From Desmonostoc muscorum FACHB-395 (GTDB taxonomy: Bacteria; Cyanobacteriota; Cyanobacteriia; Cyanobacteriales; Nostocaceae), in assembly GCF_014698035.1 (NCBI RefSeq), contig NZ_JACJSF010000004.1:1-64000 (forward strand): DNA of 64,000 nucleotides. Direction: 5' to 3'. The notes beneath the pieces are model-generated. The model made no database searches. It was not told the DNA's origin and saw only the letters and a program-made list of their open reading frames with translations. This document shows positions 46,363 through 56,923 of the stretch, piece after piece (positions within the stretch are counted from its first letter, which is position 1; each line of letters starts with the position of its first letter). Both the position numbers and the translations under genes were made by a program.

Positions 46363-49300
46363 ATGAATTTTTTAGAAGAAGAGAGTTTATATTTGAAGAA
46401 AATACAACAACTAAAAAATAAATTTGAATTAGTTTTATTGGAGAAAGCTCCATTAAAGGAATGCACAGTGATTGTGAATAAAACATATCCACTGGAAGTT
46501 GTACCATATATTGTTTCAAGCTCAAATAACTCGCTAAAGCAAATTCGCTCTTATCTTCAAAATGTGTCCGGGGAAGCATTATTACCCAAAGCCGTAGTAC
46601 CAGTATCATATATACCTTTAACTGCCACAGGAGAGGTAGACGAATTGGCTCTGATGAACATTCCTATTGTTGATGAAAGTTTAATTGAGCAAGTAGAAAA
46701 GCAACTAAACTCGCATCACAAAATTGAACAGGCAGTGGTAGTGGTGCAGGAGTTGAGAAAGAATATCCCCTCACTCCATTTATCGGATTTGATCCCAGAT
46801 TGGCAAGACAAGAACGCGATCGCCGGAGGCGGGGTTTTGCCCATCGCTAACGTTGTCCCAATTCCCAGAGATTCCCAACCCGATACACAACAACATTTCT
46901 TAGAGCCGAAGCCACTTGCCATTAGCCACGGCAGTATTCTCCCGGTTGATCCCAATGCACCTATTACCTTGCCCGAAGTTTTGCAAAGAGCCGCACAACA
47001 GGTTACAAGTGGGGGAATTATTTACCTGCTGCCCGATGGCGCAGAACTACGCCAATCATACGCTGAGTTACTGGAAGTTGCAGAGCAGATTCTTGCTGGT
47101 TTGAGAAAGTTGGGACTCAAGCCAAAAAACAAAATCATATTGCAAATGGAACTTAGCCGTGACATTATTCCCGCTTTTTGGGGCTGCATATTGGGAGGCT
47201 TTGTCCCCGTAATCATGGAAGTGCCACCGACTTATAGAGAATCAAACAAGGTGGTGGATAAGCTTTGTCATATTTGGCAGTTCTTAGATAGTCCAGTTAT
47301 CTTAACTACAGAAGCTCTCAAACCAGAGATAGAATTACTATCGCAATGGCTACCAGTAGAACGCATCAAGATAGGCACAATTGAAGTATTAAAAAACAAT
47401 ACTGCCAGTAAACAATATCACCATAGTCAACCAGATGAGGTAGCTCTTTTCAACCTGACTTCTGGCAGTACAGGAATACCAAAATGCGTTCAATTGACTC
47501 ATCAAAATCTCATTGCTCGCGCCAGAGGGGCTAACCAACTTAATCAACACGAGTCAGAAGATGTAATTTTGAATTGGCTGCCGTTCGATCACATTGGCAG
47601 CATTTCCGACTGGCATATTCGTGGTGTGGAATTGGGTTGCACGCTGGTTTATGCACAGAAAGAATATATTTTGGGTCGCATTCTCAACTGGTTGGATTTA
47701 ATTAATAAATACCAGGTTACTCATAGCTGGGCACCCAACTTTGCTTATGCGATAGTTAATGACTCTCTCAAACAAGAACCAGAACAAAACTGGAACTTAT
47801 CGTTCGTGAAATTTCTACTGACAGCTGGTGAAGCAGTATCTAGTAAAGCTGTGGAGGATTTTCGAGAAAACTTGGTTGCATACAGACTCAAAGCAACGGC
47901 AATTCGCCCAGCCTTTGGTATGGCTGAGATGGGTTCGGGAATTACATATTATCAGCCCCTTCAGGAAGCACCTTTGTTGTTCCATAGAGTAGACAAATCT
48001 ATATTGCAAGGTACTATTAAACGAGTAGACATAGACCATCCGAATTACAGTACTTTTACCGATTTAGGCTCAGTCATTCCTGGAATTACCATTCGCATAG
48101 TAGATGAGCAAAACTCTGTATTAAGAGAAGACACCATAGGGCGTTTGCAAGTCAAAGGTGATGCAGTTTCTCCAGGATATTACAATAACCAAAACGCCAA
48201 CAGTCAATCCTTTTTAAAAGATGGCTGGTTTGATACTGGAGATTTAGGATTTATTACCAACGGACAATTGGTGGTTACTGGTCGTGCCAAAGAAACTATT
48301 ATCATCAATGGAGCTAACTACTACAGCCATGAAATTGAAGCAGTAGTTGAAGAAATTGCAGAAGTTGAAGTGTCCTACACTGCCGCATGTGCAGTGTGCA
48401 ATGCTGATGATGCAACAGAGAAACTGGCTATTTTCTTCAGTTCGCCGATTATAGAAGAAGCAAAACTGCTAGAGCTACTAAAGAAAATTCGCCAAACAGT
48501 GGTGAACAAAATCGGCTTAAATCCTGATTATTTAATTTTATTAGCTAAAGAAGATATCCCCAAAACCGTTATTGGTAAAATTCAGCGATCGCAACTTAGC
48601 GATCGCTTTCATGCAGGTGAGTTCAACTCAATTCTCAAACAATTCGATATCTTACTAGGCAATAACAACACTATTCCTGATTGGTTCTACCAAAAAGTCT
48701 GGCGACCTAAGCAAGCCAAGGCTTTGAAGACTTTATCCTCAAATTTTCTAACTATAGTCTTCCTTGACGAGTTAGGGTTGGGGACATTTATTTGTCAGCA
48801 ACTAGAACAGCAAAACCTACCATATTTGTGTGTCTCACCTGGTTCATATTTTGCTAAAAAAAGCCCCAATCACTTCTTTTTAGCTCCTGAAAATGCAGGT
48901 CATTATCAGCTATTGCTTGATACCATAAAAGCAGATAACCTGACACTTGGTCAAATTCTCCATTTATGGAATTATCAAGAGTATCAAGGAGAAATAAAAA
49001 GCATAGAAGCTCTTGAAAAATCCCAAATTCAGGGAATTTACAGTTTATTGTTTCTTACTCAAGCCCTAGCAAAAACTCAGAATTTTCAAGATTTAGTTCA
49101 GTTATTGTTTGTTTCTAGCTACACCCAGTCTACGCAACCAACAGATAAGATAGCTTATGAAAAATCTCCTGTTCTCGGTGTAATTAAAACTATCCCCCAG
49201 GAAATACCCTGGTTAAATTGTCGTCACATCGATTTGACACCAAATTCGATACAGGTGAATGCGAAGTATCTTCTACAAGAACTCCAGGTTTTATCAAAAG

Positions 49301-50652
49301 AGCAAGAGGTAGCTTATCGAAATGGGCAGCGTTTGATTGCAGGTTTAGAAAAAGTTTATCTGGAAGATAAACCAAAGCAAAAACTTCCCTTTAAATCAGG
49401 GGGGATGTATCTAATCAGTGGTGGGCTTGGGGGTGTTGCAGTTGAAATTGCTAAATATCTAATTAAGTTTTTTAATGCCAAATTATTATTAGTAGGTCGG
49501 ACTCATTTACCAAATGAAAATATCACATCCAACGTCTCTACGGAAATATTAGAAAAAGTAAAGCTTTACCAGGAATTAAAGCAGTTGGGATCGGTGGTTT
49601 ATGAGGCAGTGGATATCTGCGACTTTCAAGCATTGCAACAAGTAGTAGAAAAAGTCAAATCTAACTGGGGAAGTCAGTTAGATGGGGTGATTCATCTGGG
49701 GGGAACTTATCACGAACAAATGTTAGTGGATGAAACACCAGAGAGTTTAGCTGCAATTTTACGTCCCAAAGTCTTAGGTGCTTGGGTACTGCATCAAGTT
49801 TTAGAGAAGCAAGGACAGGGGGTTTTCATTAGCTTTTCGTCTTTAGCAAGTTTCTTTGGTGGCGCTACCATTTCCGCTTATGCTGCTGCTAACAATTTTT
49901 TGGAAAGCTTTAATCAATACCAACGTTCTGTTGGTGGGTTGCACAGCTATTGCTTTGCTTGGACAATTTGGCATGATACAGGGATCAACAAGGGTTATCA
50001 GAGGCAAGAAATCACCCACGCTCAAGGCTTTTATGAGATGAGCCTGCAACAAGGGTTGTATTCCTTCTTGGCTGGTTTATATCATGACCAACCACAGCTG
50101 ATAGTCGGTTTAGATGGTAGTAATCCCAAAATTCGGCGTTTTACCTCGGAGTTTCCAGGGTTACAGAAATTAACTGCCTATTTCACTACGAGTAACGGTG
50201 CTGCCGTACCAGAATTATCAGATTTTACAGTGCGCGATCGCTTCACAACAACTGTCAACTGTGACTTCGTGCAACTATCACAAATGCCCCTCACTGCTAG
50301 CGGCGAAATTAATCGAGAATTATTGGCTAGGGGGATGACTCGTACAGAAGCGATCGCTCCCCGAAACGAAACGGAACGGCAAATAGCTCAAACCTGGCAA
50401 GAAGTTTTAGGAATACCCCAAATCGGCATTCACGACAACTTCTTTGAACTGGGAGGAAATTCTTTGCTAGCCTTCCAAGTCATTTCTCGGTTGCGTGAGA
50501 CTTTTTCTGTTGAGTTGTCGCCCAATCGTTTTTTTGCATCGCCTACCGTAGCTTGTTTGGGAGAAAGTCTGGAGGCGCTACAAATTGTTGTCACCAAATG
50601 GAATGCAGCTATGGATGACGCAGAAAAAGAATATGAGGGAGGCGTACTATAA
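46363..50652 (+). CDS. aerA: Aeruginosin-type loading module AerA (A-KR-PCP)
   Basis: A 1429-residue starter module. It should activate an aryl-pyruvate, reduce it and hold it as an aryl-lactate. Domains: an N-terminal region resembling an adenylation C-lobe (about 30-150); an acyl-adenylating domain (about 195-760; LTSGSTGIPK at 365-374, WFDTGDLGF, KTVIGKIQR); a long linker; a ketoreductase (about 1005-1260; GGLGGVA at 1020-1026, Ser in FSSLAS, Tyr1173 in ISAYAAANNF); and a carrier domain (FELGGNSLLA, Ser1367). No condensation domain precedes it, as expected for a starter. A-KR-carrier is the layout known for AerA. The stop is followed directly by the aerB start. Confidence 0.83.
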   Translation: MNFLEEESLYLKKIQQLKNKFELVLLEKAPLKECTVIVNKTYPLEVVPYIVSSSNNSLKQIRSYLQNVSGEALLPKAVVPVSYIPLTATGEVDELALMNIPIVDESLIEQVEKQLNSHHKIEQAVVVVQELRKNIPSLHLSDLIPDWQDKNAIAGGGVLPIANVVPIPRDSQPDTQQHFLEPKPLAISHGSILPVDPNAPITLPEVLQRAAQQVTSGGIIYLLPDGAELRQSYAELLEVAEQILAGLRKLGLKPKNKIILQMELSRDIIPAFWGCILGGFVPVIMEVPPTYRESNKVVDKLCHIWQFLDSPVILTTEALKPEIELLSQWLPVERIKIGTIEVLKNNTASKQYHHSQPDEVALFNLTSGSTGIPKCVQLTHQNLIARARGANQLNQHESEDVILNWLPFDHIGSISDWHIRGVELGCTLVYAQKEYILGRILNWLDLINKYQVTHSWAPNFAYAIVNDSLKQEPEQNWNLSFVKFLLTAGEAVSSKAVEDFRENLVAYRLKATAIRPAFGMAEMGSGITYYQPLQEAPLLFHRVDKSILQGTIKRVDIDHPNYSTFTDLGSVIPGITIRIVDEQNSVLREDTIGRLQVKGDAVSPGYYNNQNANSQSFLKDGWFDTGDLGFITNGQLVVTGRAKETIIINGANYYSHEIEAVVEEIAEVEVSYTAACAVCNADDATEKLAIFFSSPIIEEAKLLELLKKIRQTVVNKIGLNPDYLILLAKEDIPKTVIGKIQRSQLSDRFHAGEFNSILKQFDILLGNNNTIPDWFYQKVWRPKQAKALKTLSSNFLTIVFLDELGLGTFICQQLEQQNLPYLCVSPGSYFAKKSPNHFFLAPENAGHYQLLLDTIKADNLTLGQILHLWNYQEYQGEIKSIEALEKSQIQGIYSLLFLTQALAKTQNFQDLVQLLFVSSYTQSTQPTDKIAYEKSPVLGVIKTIPQEIPWLNCRHIDLTPNSIQVNAKYLLQELQVLSKEQEVAYRNGQRLIAGLEKVYLEDKPKQKLPFKSGGMYLISGGLGGVAVEIAKYLIKFFNAKLLLVGRTHLPNENITSNVSTEILEKVKLYQELKQLGSVVYEAVDICDFQALQQVVEKVKSNWGSQLDGVIHLGGTYHEQMLVDETPESLAAILRPKVLGAWVLHQVLEKQGQGVFISFSSLASFFGGATISAYAAANNFLESFNQYQRSVGGLHSYCFAWTIWHDTGINKGYQRQEITHAQGFYEMSLQQGLYSFLAGLYHDQPQLIVGLDGSNPKIRRFTSEFPGLQKLTAYFTTSNGAAVPELSDFTVRDRFTTTVNCDFVQLSQMPLTASGEINRELLARGMTRTEAIAPRNETERQIAQTWQEVLGIPQIGIHDNFFELGGNSLLAFQVISRLRETFSVELSPNRFFASPTVACLGESLEALQIVVTKWNAAMDDAEKEYEGGVL

Positions 50653-53600
50653 ATGACAATAATAGAATTTGTATCTTATTTAAATAGTTTAGGCATAAAA
50701 ATTTGGCTGGAAGGCGGCCAGTTAAATTATCGCGCTCCCAAGGGAGTGATGAACCCAGACCTGAAAAATAAATTGCTAGGGCGCAAATCAGAAATCCTGG
50801 CTTTTCTAAAAGAAGCTCAGATTGCAACAGACTCTTCCTTTGAGCCAATACCATCTATAGAACGCTCTGAAGAGTTGCCTTTATCCTTTGCCCAGCAGAG
50901 GATGTGGTTTCTCTATCAATTAGAAAGCCAAAGCCCATTTTATAACGAGGGTTTACAGCTGCGCGTTGCAGGTGTACTCAACGTAGAAGCTCTACAGCAA
51001 AGTATCAACGAAATCATCCGTCGTCACGAAATTTTACGGACAACATTTCCCGCAGTGGATGGAAAACCCTTACAGGTAATTTCTCCTAGCTTGGCGTTGG
51101 CAATGCCAATTTTGGACTTGCAAGGTATAGAAGAATCAGAAGTACAACAGATTGTCACCAAGGAAGCTCGCCAGCCTTTTGATTTGAGTAATGGCCCTTT
51201 GTTGCGGGTTACTTTACTGCGCCTGGGATCGGAGTCTCATATCCTGGTATTGATCATGCACCACATAATCACGGATGGCTGGTCAATGGGGATATTCATC
51301 CAAGAATTGTCCACTCTCTACCGAGGTTTTACTCTTAATTCCCCTTTGCTTCTGGCTGAATTGCCCATCCAGTATGCTGATTTTGCAGTTTGGCAGCGAC
51401 AGTGGTTGACTGAGGAAATTCAAAAACAGCAACTAAATTACTGGAAGCAACAGTTAGCCGATGCGCCACCCTTATTAGAACTACCCACAGACAAACCACG
51501 CCCCGCCGTTCAGACTTTCTGTGGTGCTACCCAGGAATTTCAAATTGACCAGAATTTGAGCAAGCAAATCAAAACCTTCAGCCAACAGTCAGGAGCTACC
51601 CTATTTCATACCCTACTGGCGGCTTTCGTCGTTTTAATGTTTCGTTACAGTGGTCAAGATGATATCTGCATTGGTAGCCCCATTGCCAATCGCAACCGCA
51701 GAGAAATAGAATCATTGATTGGCTTTTTTGTCAATACATTGGTACTGCGTAACCAGATCAAAGGAAATCCCAGTTTCAATGAGTTTCTCTCTCAAGTGCG
51801 GCAAGTTGCAACTTCCGCTTACACTCACCAAGATGTTCCTTTTGAACAAGTGGTAGAAGCGTTGCAACCAGAACGTTCTCTCAGCTACAATCCCCTATTC
51901 CAAGTGGTCTTTGTCTTAGAGAATTTCTTGTTGGATACATTAGAATTGCCTGATGTCACCCTGACTCCTCAATTTGTAGAACGTGGAACATCTCAGTTTG
52001 ATTTGACCTTGGCCGTTTGGGAGACAAAAGCAGGACTGATAGGTTCGTGGGAATATAACAGCGACCTATTTGAGCCAGATACCATTGCGAGGATGACAAG
52101 TCATTTCCAGACTTTGTTAGCAGCGATTATTGCTAATCCAAATCAATCCATTGGTGAATTACCACTGCTGAGTCAGCAAGAGCGACATCAGTTGTTAGTG
52201 GAATGGAATGATACTTATACGCCTTATCCTAAGAGCAAATGCATCCATGAGTTGTTTGAGGAACAGGTAGAAAAAACACCAAATGCGATCGCAGTAGTCT
52301 ATGAGAATCAGTCCCTCACATACCAACAGTTGAACGATCGCGCGAATCAGTTGGCGCATTATCTGCAAACTTTAGGTGTGGGTGCAGAAATCTTAGTAGG
52401 AATTTGCATTGAGCGTTCGTCGAAGACGTTGCCGAAGGCATCGCTCTTAATGGTAGTAGGATTGCTGGGCATTCTCAAGGCTGGTGGAGCATACCTACCC
52501 CTTGACCCAGCATATCCCCAAGAGCGATTGGCGTTCATGCTAGAAGATGCTCAGGTATCGGTGCTGCTGACACAGGAAAGTCTCGTTGCAACACTACCAC
52601 CACATAGAACGCAGGTGGTTTGTCTTGATAGCGCAACCTTCAGCGCAAGAACAGAAAATTTACTCCACACAGTCACAACTGACAATCTAGCTTATGTGAT
52701 TTATACCTCTGGTTCTACCGGCAGACCCAAAGGAGTGCAAATTGAACATCGAGGATTATTAAATCTCGTCTTTTGGCATCAACAAGCTTTTGCCGTGTCG
52801 TCCCTTGACCGAGTAACACAAGTTGCTGGAGTAGCATTTGACGCTTGTGGTTGGGAAATCTGGCCTTATCTGACGGCGGGAGCTAGTATTCACTTTCCCG
52901 ATGATGAAACCCGGCTTTACCCTGAGCAAATGCGAGATTGGCTGTTGTCAAAGGCAATAACCATTAGCTTCCTCCCGACACCAATGGCCGAGAAAGTTCT
53001 GTCATTAAATTGGCCGGCCAATGCTGCTTTGCGAACTTTGCTCACGGGTGGAGATCAACTTCATCAATATCCTTCGGTTTCTCATCCCTTTGAGGTGGTG
53101 AATAATTATGGGCCAACAGAGAATACTGTAGTCGCAACCTCCGGTAATGTTCCGAAAAGACAACAAGCTTACTTACCACCTGCGATCGGGCGAGCGATCG
53201 CAAACACCCAAGTTTATGTACTGGATTCCCTGTTGCAGCCTGTACCCATTGGTGTCATAGGCGAATTGCACATCGGCGGTGAGAGTTTGGCACGGGGTTA
53301 TCTCCACCGTCCCGACCTAACCGCAGAACGCTTCATTCGTAACCCTTTTAAAAGAAGCAGGGGGCAGGGAGTAGGGGGCAAGGGGGAAACAGAAAACTGC
53401 GATCGCTTGTATAAGACGGGCGATTTAGTTCGTCATCAAGCTGATGGCAATATAGAATTCTTGGGTCGCATTGATCACCAAGTGAAGATTCGCGGCTTCC
53501 GCATTGAACTTTCGGAAATTGAAGCTATTTTGACTCAACACCCCCAGGTACGCGACGCTGTGGCGATCGCCAGAGAAGATATACCTGGTGTTAAAAGTTT

Positions 53601-55464
53601 GGCAGCTTATATCATCCCAGAATTGACACAGCCAACCAGTAATGAGCTACGCCTGTTTCTCAAGTCAAAGCTCCCCAGTTACATGGTTCCTGCATCCTTC
53701 ACAATTCTAGAAGTTCTGCCCATTACCCCCAACGGGAAAGTAGATCGTCGGGCATTACCAGTACCGGAGTTCGAGTCCAATGAATCCACTGGCTTTGTCT
53801 CTCCCCACACCCAGACTCAAGAAGTCTTGGCAAAGATTTGGCGGGATATTTTAGTCCTAAAACAAGTCGGCATCCACGACAACTTCTTTGAATTGGGTGG
53901 GGATTCGATCATTAGTATGCAAATTATTGCTAAAGCTAATCAAGCTGGACTCAAACTTACTCCAAAACAACTATTTCAACACCAAACAATTGCTGAATTA
54001 GCTCCTGTTGCTGGTATAATTAGCTCGGTTCAATCAGAACAAGGTTTAGTTACAGGGATTGTCCCTCTAACACCGATTCTGCACTGGTTCTTTGAGCAAA
54101 ATCTGCCGGAACCTCATCACTTTAACCAATCCTTCCTGCTAGAAGTTCCCGCAAATTTGCAACCGGAATTATTAGAGCAGGCATTACAAAAGTTACTCTC
54201 CCATCACGATGCTTTACGACTGCGGTTTGTGCAGCAGGAGGGGCAATGGCAGCAGTACAACGGTGATGCAAGCGATGTATCGTTGGGCATTACAGATTTG
54301 TCATATCTGCCCCCAGCAGAATGGTTAAAGGCGATTGAAGCAAAAGCGGACGAAACACAAAGCACGCTGAACTTAGCAGATGGGCCGCTGATGCGGGTCG
54401 TTCTGTTTCACTTAGGCAATTCTCCCGGACGTTTACTCATCGTCATCCATCACTTGGCTGTCGATGGCATCTCGTGGCGGATTTTGCTAGAAGACTTATC
54501 TGAGGCATACAAACAATTAGAAGTTGGCAAAACTATCCAACTACCTACAAAAACCACGTCCTTTAAGGATTGGGCAATTCGATTGCAGGATTATGCCCGC
54601 AGTCAAGAACTCCATTCACAGCTAGATTACTGGCTGGACTCAATGCGGTTCCCAATTGCTCCTTTACCGTTGGATTATGCTGCTGTTGCTCAAGATAACA
54701 ATGTAGCTTCTAGTCGGATTGTATCTGTCTACCTGAGTGTAGAACAGACTCGCGCCCTGTTGCACGATGTCCCTGGAGCCTACAACACCCAAATTAACGA
54801 TGTCCTGCTGACGGCATTGGTGCAAACTTTCACTCGTTGGACAAGTTCTTACTCCCTACTGATTGACTTAGAAGGTCACGGACGAGAGGACTTGTTTGAG
54901 GATGTGGACTTGTCCCGCACGGTAGGCTGGTTTACTAGTATATTCCCCGTTCTCTTAAAACTTGAGGATCGCAATGATCCCGGAGAGGTTCTCAAGTCGG
55001 TAAAAGAGCAACTGCGACGTATTCCCAACAGGGGTATTGGTTATGGCATCTGGCGATATCTTAGCTCAGATAAGAGCGATAGCAATCAATTACAAGTGTT
55101 CCCCAAAGCTGAGGTGAGCTTTAACTACTTAGGTCAATTCGATCAAACGCAGTTAGCAACCCTTGGATGGAAATATGCCCAAGAGTCTAGCGGTTCCATT
55201 CACAGCCCCAAAGGACAGCGCCGCCATTTGTTAACTGTGAATGGATTAGTTGTTGAAGGGAGGTTGAAATTAGAGTGGCAATATAGCGAGCATTTTCATT
55301 CCTGGGCCACTGTAGAAAATCTCGCTAATGAGTATATAGAAACCTTAGAAACTATTATTGCCCACTGCTTAACTCCAGAGGCAGGTGGTTATACTCCTTC
55401 TGATTTCCCAGAAGTTGAGTTTAGCCAAGAAGCTTTGGACGAACTGCTAGCAGAAATTAATTAA
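50653..55464 (+). CDS. aerB: Aeruginosin-type NRPS AerB (C-A-PCP-E), predicted D-Leu
   Basis: A 1603-residue module. It begins with a TubC-like docking segment (1-55), then a condensation domain (HHIITDG at 203-209), an adenylation domain (about 530-1030; YTSGSTGRPKG, NYGPTENTV), a carrier (FFELGGDSI, Ser1085) and an epimerase (HHLAVDG at 1266-1272, SFNYLGQ). The A-domain specificity residues read D-A-W-F-L-G-N-V-V plus the invariant Lys, a known leucine code, so it should add Leu and convert it to D-Leu, as in aeruginosins. Two repeat-derived insertions lie in the A domain, near residues 590-598 and 899-916. It starts at the base after the aerA stop. Confidence 0.88.
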   Translation: MTIIEFVSYLNSLGIKIWLEGGQLNYRAPKGVMNPDLKNKLLGRKSEILAFLKEAQIATDSSFEPIPSIERSEELPLSFAQQRMWFLYQLESQSPFYNEGLQLRVAGVLNVEALQQSINEIIRRHEILRTTFPAVDGKPLQVISPSLALAMPILDLQGIEESEVQQIVTKEARQPFDLSNGPLLRVTLLRLGSESHILVLIMHHIITDGWSMGIFIQELSTLYRGFTLNSPLLLAELPIQYADFAVWQRQWLTEEIQKQQLNYWKQQLADAPPLLELPTDKPRPAVQTFCGATQEFQIDQNLSKQIKTFSQQSGATLFHTLLAAFVVLMFRYSGQDDICIGSPIANRNRREIESLIGFFVNTLVLRNQIKGNPSFNEFLSQVRQVATSAYTHQDVPFEQVVEALQPERSLSYNPLFQVVFVLENFLLDTLELPDVTLTPQFVERGTSQFDLTLAVWETKAGLIGSWEYNSDLFEPDTIARMTSHFQTLLAAIIANPNQSIGELPLLSQQERHQLLVEWNDTYTPYPKSKCIHELFEEQVEKTPNAIAVVYENQSLTYQQLNDRANQLAHYLQTLGVGAEILVGICIERSSKTLPKASLLMVVGLLGILKAGGAYLPLDPAYPQERLAFMLEDAQVSVLLTQESLVATLPPHRTQVVCLDSATFSARTENLLHTVTTDNLAYVIYTSGSTGRPKGVQIEHRGLLNLVFWHQQAFAVSSLDRVTQVAGVAFDACGWEIWPYLTAGASIHFPDDETRLYPEQMRDWLLSKAITISFLPTPMAEKVLSLNWPANAALRTLLTGGDQLHQYPSVSHPFEVVNNYGPTENTVVATSGNVPKRQQAYLPPAIGRAIANTQVYVLDSLLQPVPIGVIGELHIGGESLARGYLHRPDLTAERFIRNPFKRSRGQGVGGKGETENCDRLYKTGDLVRHQADGNIEFLGRIDHQVKIRGFRIELSEIEAILTQHPQVRDAVAIAREDIPGVKSLAAYIIPELTQPTSNELRLFLKSKLPSYMVPASFTILEVLPITPNGKVDRRALPVPEFESNESTGFVSPHTQTQEVLAKIWRDILVLKQVGIHDNFFELGGDSIISMQIIAKANQAGLKLTPKQLFQHQTIAELAPVAGIISSVQSEQGLVTGIVPLTPILHWFFEQNLPEPHHFNQSFLLEVPANLQPELLEQALQKLLSHHDALRLRFVQQEGQWQQYNGDASDVSLGITDLSYLPPAEWLKAIEAKADETQSTLNLADGPLMRVVLFHLGNSPGRLLIVIHHLAVDGISWRILLEDLSEAYKQLEVGKTIQLPTKTTSFKDWAIRLQDYARSQELHSQLDYWLDSMRFPIAPLPLDYAAVAQDNNVASSRIVSVYLSVEQTRALLHDVPGAYNTQINDVLLTALVQTFTRWTSSYSLLIDLEGHGREDLFEDVDLSRTVGWFTSIFPVLLKLEDRNDPGEVLKSVKEQLRRIPNRGIGYGIWRYLSSDKSDSNQLQVFPKAEVSFNYLGQFDQTQLATLGWKYAQESSGSIHSPKGQRRHLLTVNGLVVEGRLKLEWQYSEHFHSWATVENLANEYIETLETIIAHCLTPEAGGYTPSDFPEVEFSQEALDELLAEIN

Positions 55465-55606
55465 ATAAAGTCGTTCACATCTAGAAAGTAGGTTTCTGTT
55501 TTAGCAAGGTTTTCTGCAAATAAACTAAATTCCTGGAGGTTATCTATAACCAAATTGCCAATGACTCGCTACCAAAAAATATCATGATGATTACTCAGGA
55601 AAAACT

Positions 55607-56203
55607 ATGCTGGAATTTCAGATTGAATTTCAACCTCGTATCCCTCCTTCAAAAAATTTAGTCATAGGTACTTTGGGGCCTAATGCTACTAGTAGTGACT
55701 ACGCTGCCAAGCATATAACTAACCATCTGCTCTCAGAACAATTTACTGTATCAACTCAGTTATTTGATACTTTTATAGATGTCAAAGAAGCTTTACTACA
55801 AGACAAAGTAGATATGGCTTTAGTGCCTCATGCTTACGACCGAATTAATGAGTTTTACATGGAGCCAAGTTTTGATTTAGGCTTCATTTTTATATTTCCT
55901 ACTCCAGTTTATGGATTGGCTAAGAAAAAAAATAAAGAGGTAGTTTTCAATGGTTCTAGAATTGTTACCCATCCGGCTCCTCTACCTCTGTTAACAAAAC
56001 TCTTGCCAGACTCTCAAGATCAAACACAAATACAAGTGGATTTGTCTCCTTCTACCAGCGATTCAGCGATGCAGGTAATGCAGGGTTTAGCCGATTTTGC
56101 TATCACTAATGAGAATGCGGTGAAAGCCTACGATTTAGAATTTATTTCAATCTATGGAAACATCCGTATGAGTTGGTCGATTTTTCAGAAAAAATTAAAT
56201 TAG
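55607..56203 (+). CDS. aerD: AerD, BacA-like prephenate decarboxylase
   Basis: A 198-residue prephenate-dehydratase-fold protein (GTLGPNATSSDYAAKHI; ITNENAVKAYDL). Homologues BacA and AerD decarboxylate prephenate without aromatising it, the first step to the bicyclic Choi residue of aeruginosins and to bacilysin. The family lacks the Thr of true dehydratases, which suits this role. AGGA precedes the ATG by eight bases. It is followed by aerE at 9 bases and is part of the aerDEF set. Confidence 0.83.
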   Translation: MLEFQIEFQPRIPPSKNLVIGTLGPNATSSDYAAKHITNHLLSEQFTVSTQLFDTFIDVKEALLQDKVDMALVPHAYDRINEFYMEPSFDLGFIFIFPTPVYGLAKKKNKEVVFNGSRIVTHPAPLPLLTKLLPDSQDQTQIQVDLSPSTSDSAMQVMQGLADFAITNENAVKAYDLEFISIYGNIRMSWSIFQKKLN

Positions 56204-56212
56204 CAAAAAGTT

Positions 56213-56911
56213 ATGTCTAAATATTTTCCTCAGCCAAAAACCATCAAAATTAATTCTGATGTAGAGTTAATCGCATTCCAATGTCAAGACACAGTTGTGC
56301 AATTAGCTTCTATTCCCCCAGGAGCTACTTTTGAATTACATCGACATCCCGAAAGTCAAATTGGAATGCAAATTGCGGGACGTTTGGAATTTAACCTCAA
56401 CGGGACAAAAGAAATTCTCGAACCCTTTGGGCAAGTTTATGTAGCTGGTTCTAATGTTATTCATGGTTCTAAAAACCCTTTTTCAGAAACAGCATTAGCG
56501 TTTGATGTGAAACGCATCACAAATTCTGAGGAAGCTGAGGAGGCTATTCTGAAAGTTTCACCAATTCAAGATGAAATTACAGGTTTTGAGTGTCAGTCTG
56601 TTGTTGGTTCTTGGTTTGAGATTGTCATCACCAAAATTCCTCCAAAAGGAATAATCCCAATTCGCCAATCTGGTAATGAAACAATGGGAATAGTTCTTAA
56701 CGCTCGATTGACGATCGCAGTAGAAGAACAACAGCAGAATTTAAAATATGGTAGTGTTTATTATGCTCCTGCCAACGCTCTTTATGGAGGACATAATCCT
56801 TCTGATGAAACAGTATCTGTGATTGAAATTTTGATTAAACCTCGCTCTAATTTCTCTTTTAAAGATGCTTTTTTAAAGACAGATGTAGTGCGATCGCTAA
56901 CTACTTCATAA
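56213..56911 (+). CDS. aerE: AerE, BacB-like double-cupin isomerase
   Basis: A 232-residue bicupin. The first cupin has a metal-binding set in ATFELHRHPESQIGMQIAGR (His, His, Gln) and a later His in NVIHGSKNP. The second cupin (about 125-225) repeats the fold, with PPKGIIPIRQSGNETMG and GGHNPSDET. BacB isomerises the double bond of the prephenate-derived dihydro-hydroxyphenylpyruvate; AerE is its counterpart in Choi synthesis. It lies between aerD and aerF with very short gaps, so one operon. Confidence 0.83.
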   Translation: MSKYFPQPKTIKINSDVELIAFQCQDTVVQLASIPPGATFELHRHPESQIGMQIAGRLEFNLNGTKEILEPFGQVYVAGSNVIHGSKNPFSETALAFDVKRITNSEEAEEAILKVSPIQDEITGFECQSVVGSWFEIVITKIPPKGIIPIRQSGNETMGIVLNARLTIAVEEQQQNLKYGSVYYAPANALYGGHNPSDETVSVIEILIKPRSNFSFKDAFLKTDVVRSLTTS

Positions 56912-56923
56912 AGGATATTTATC

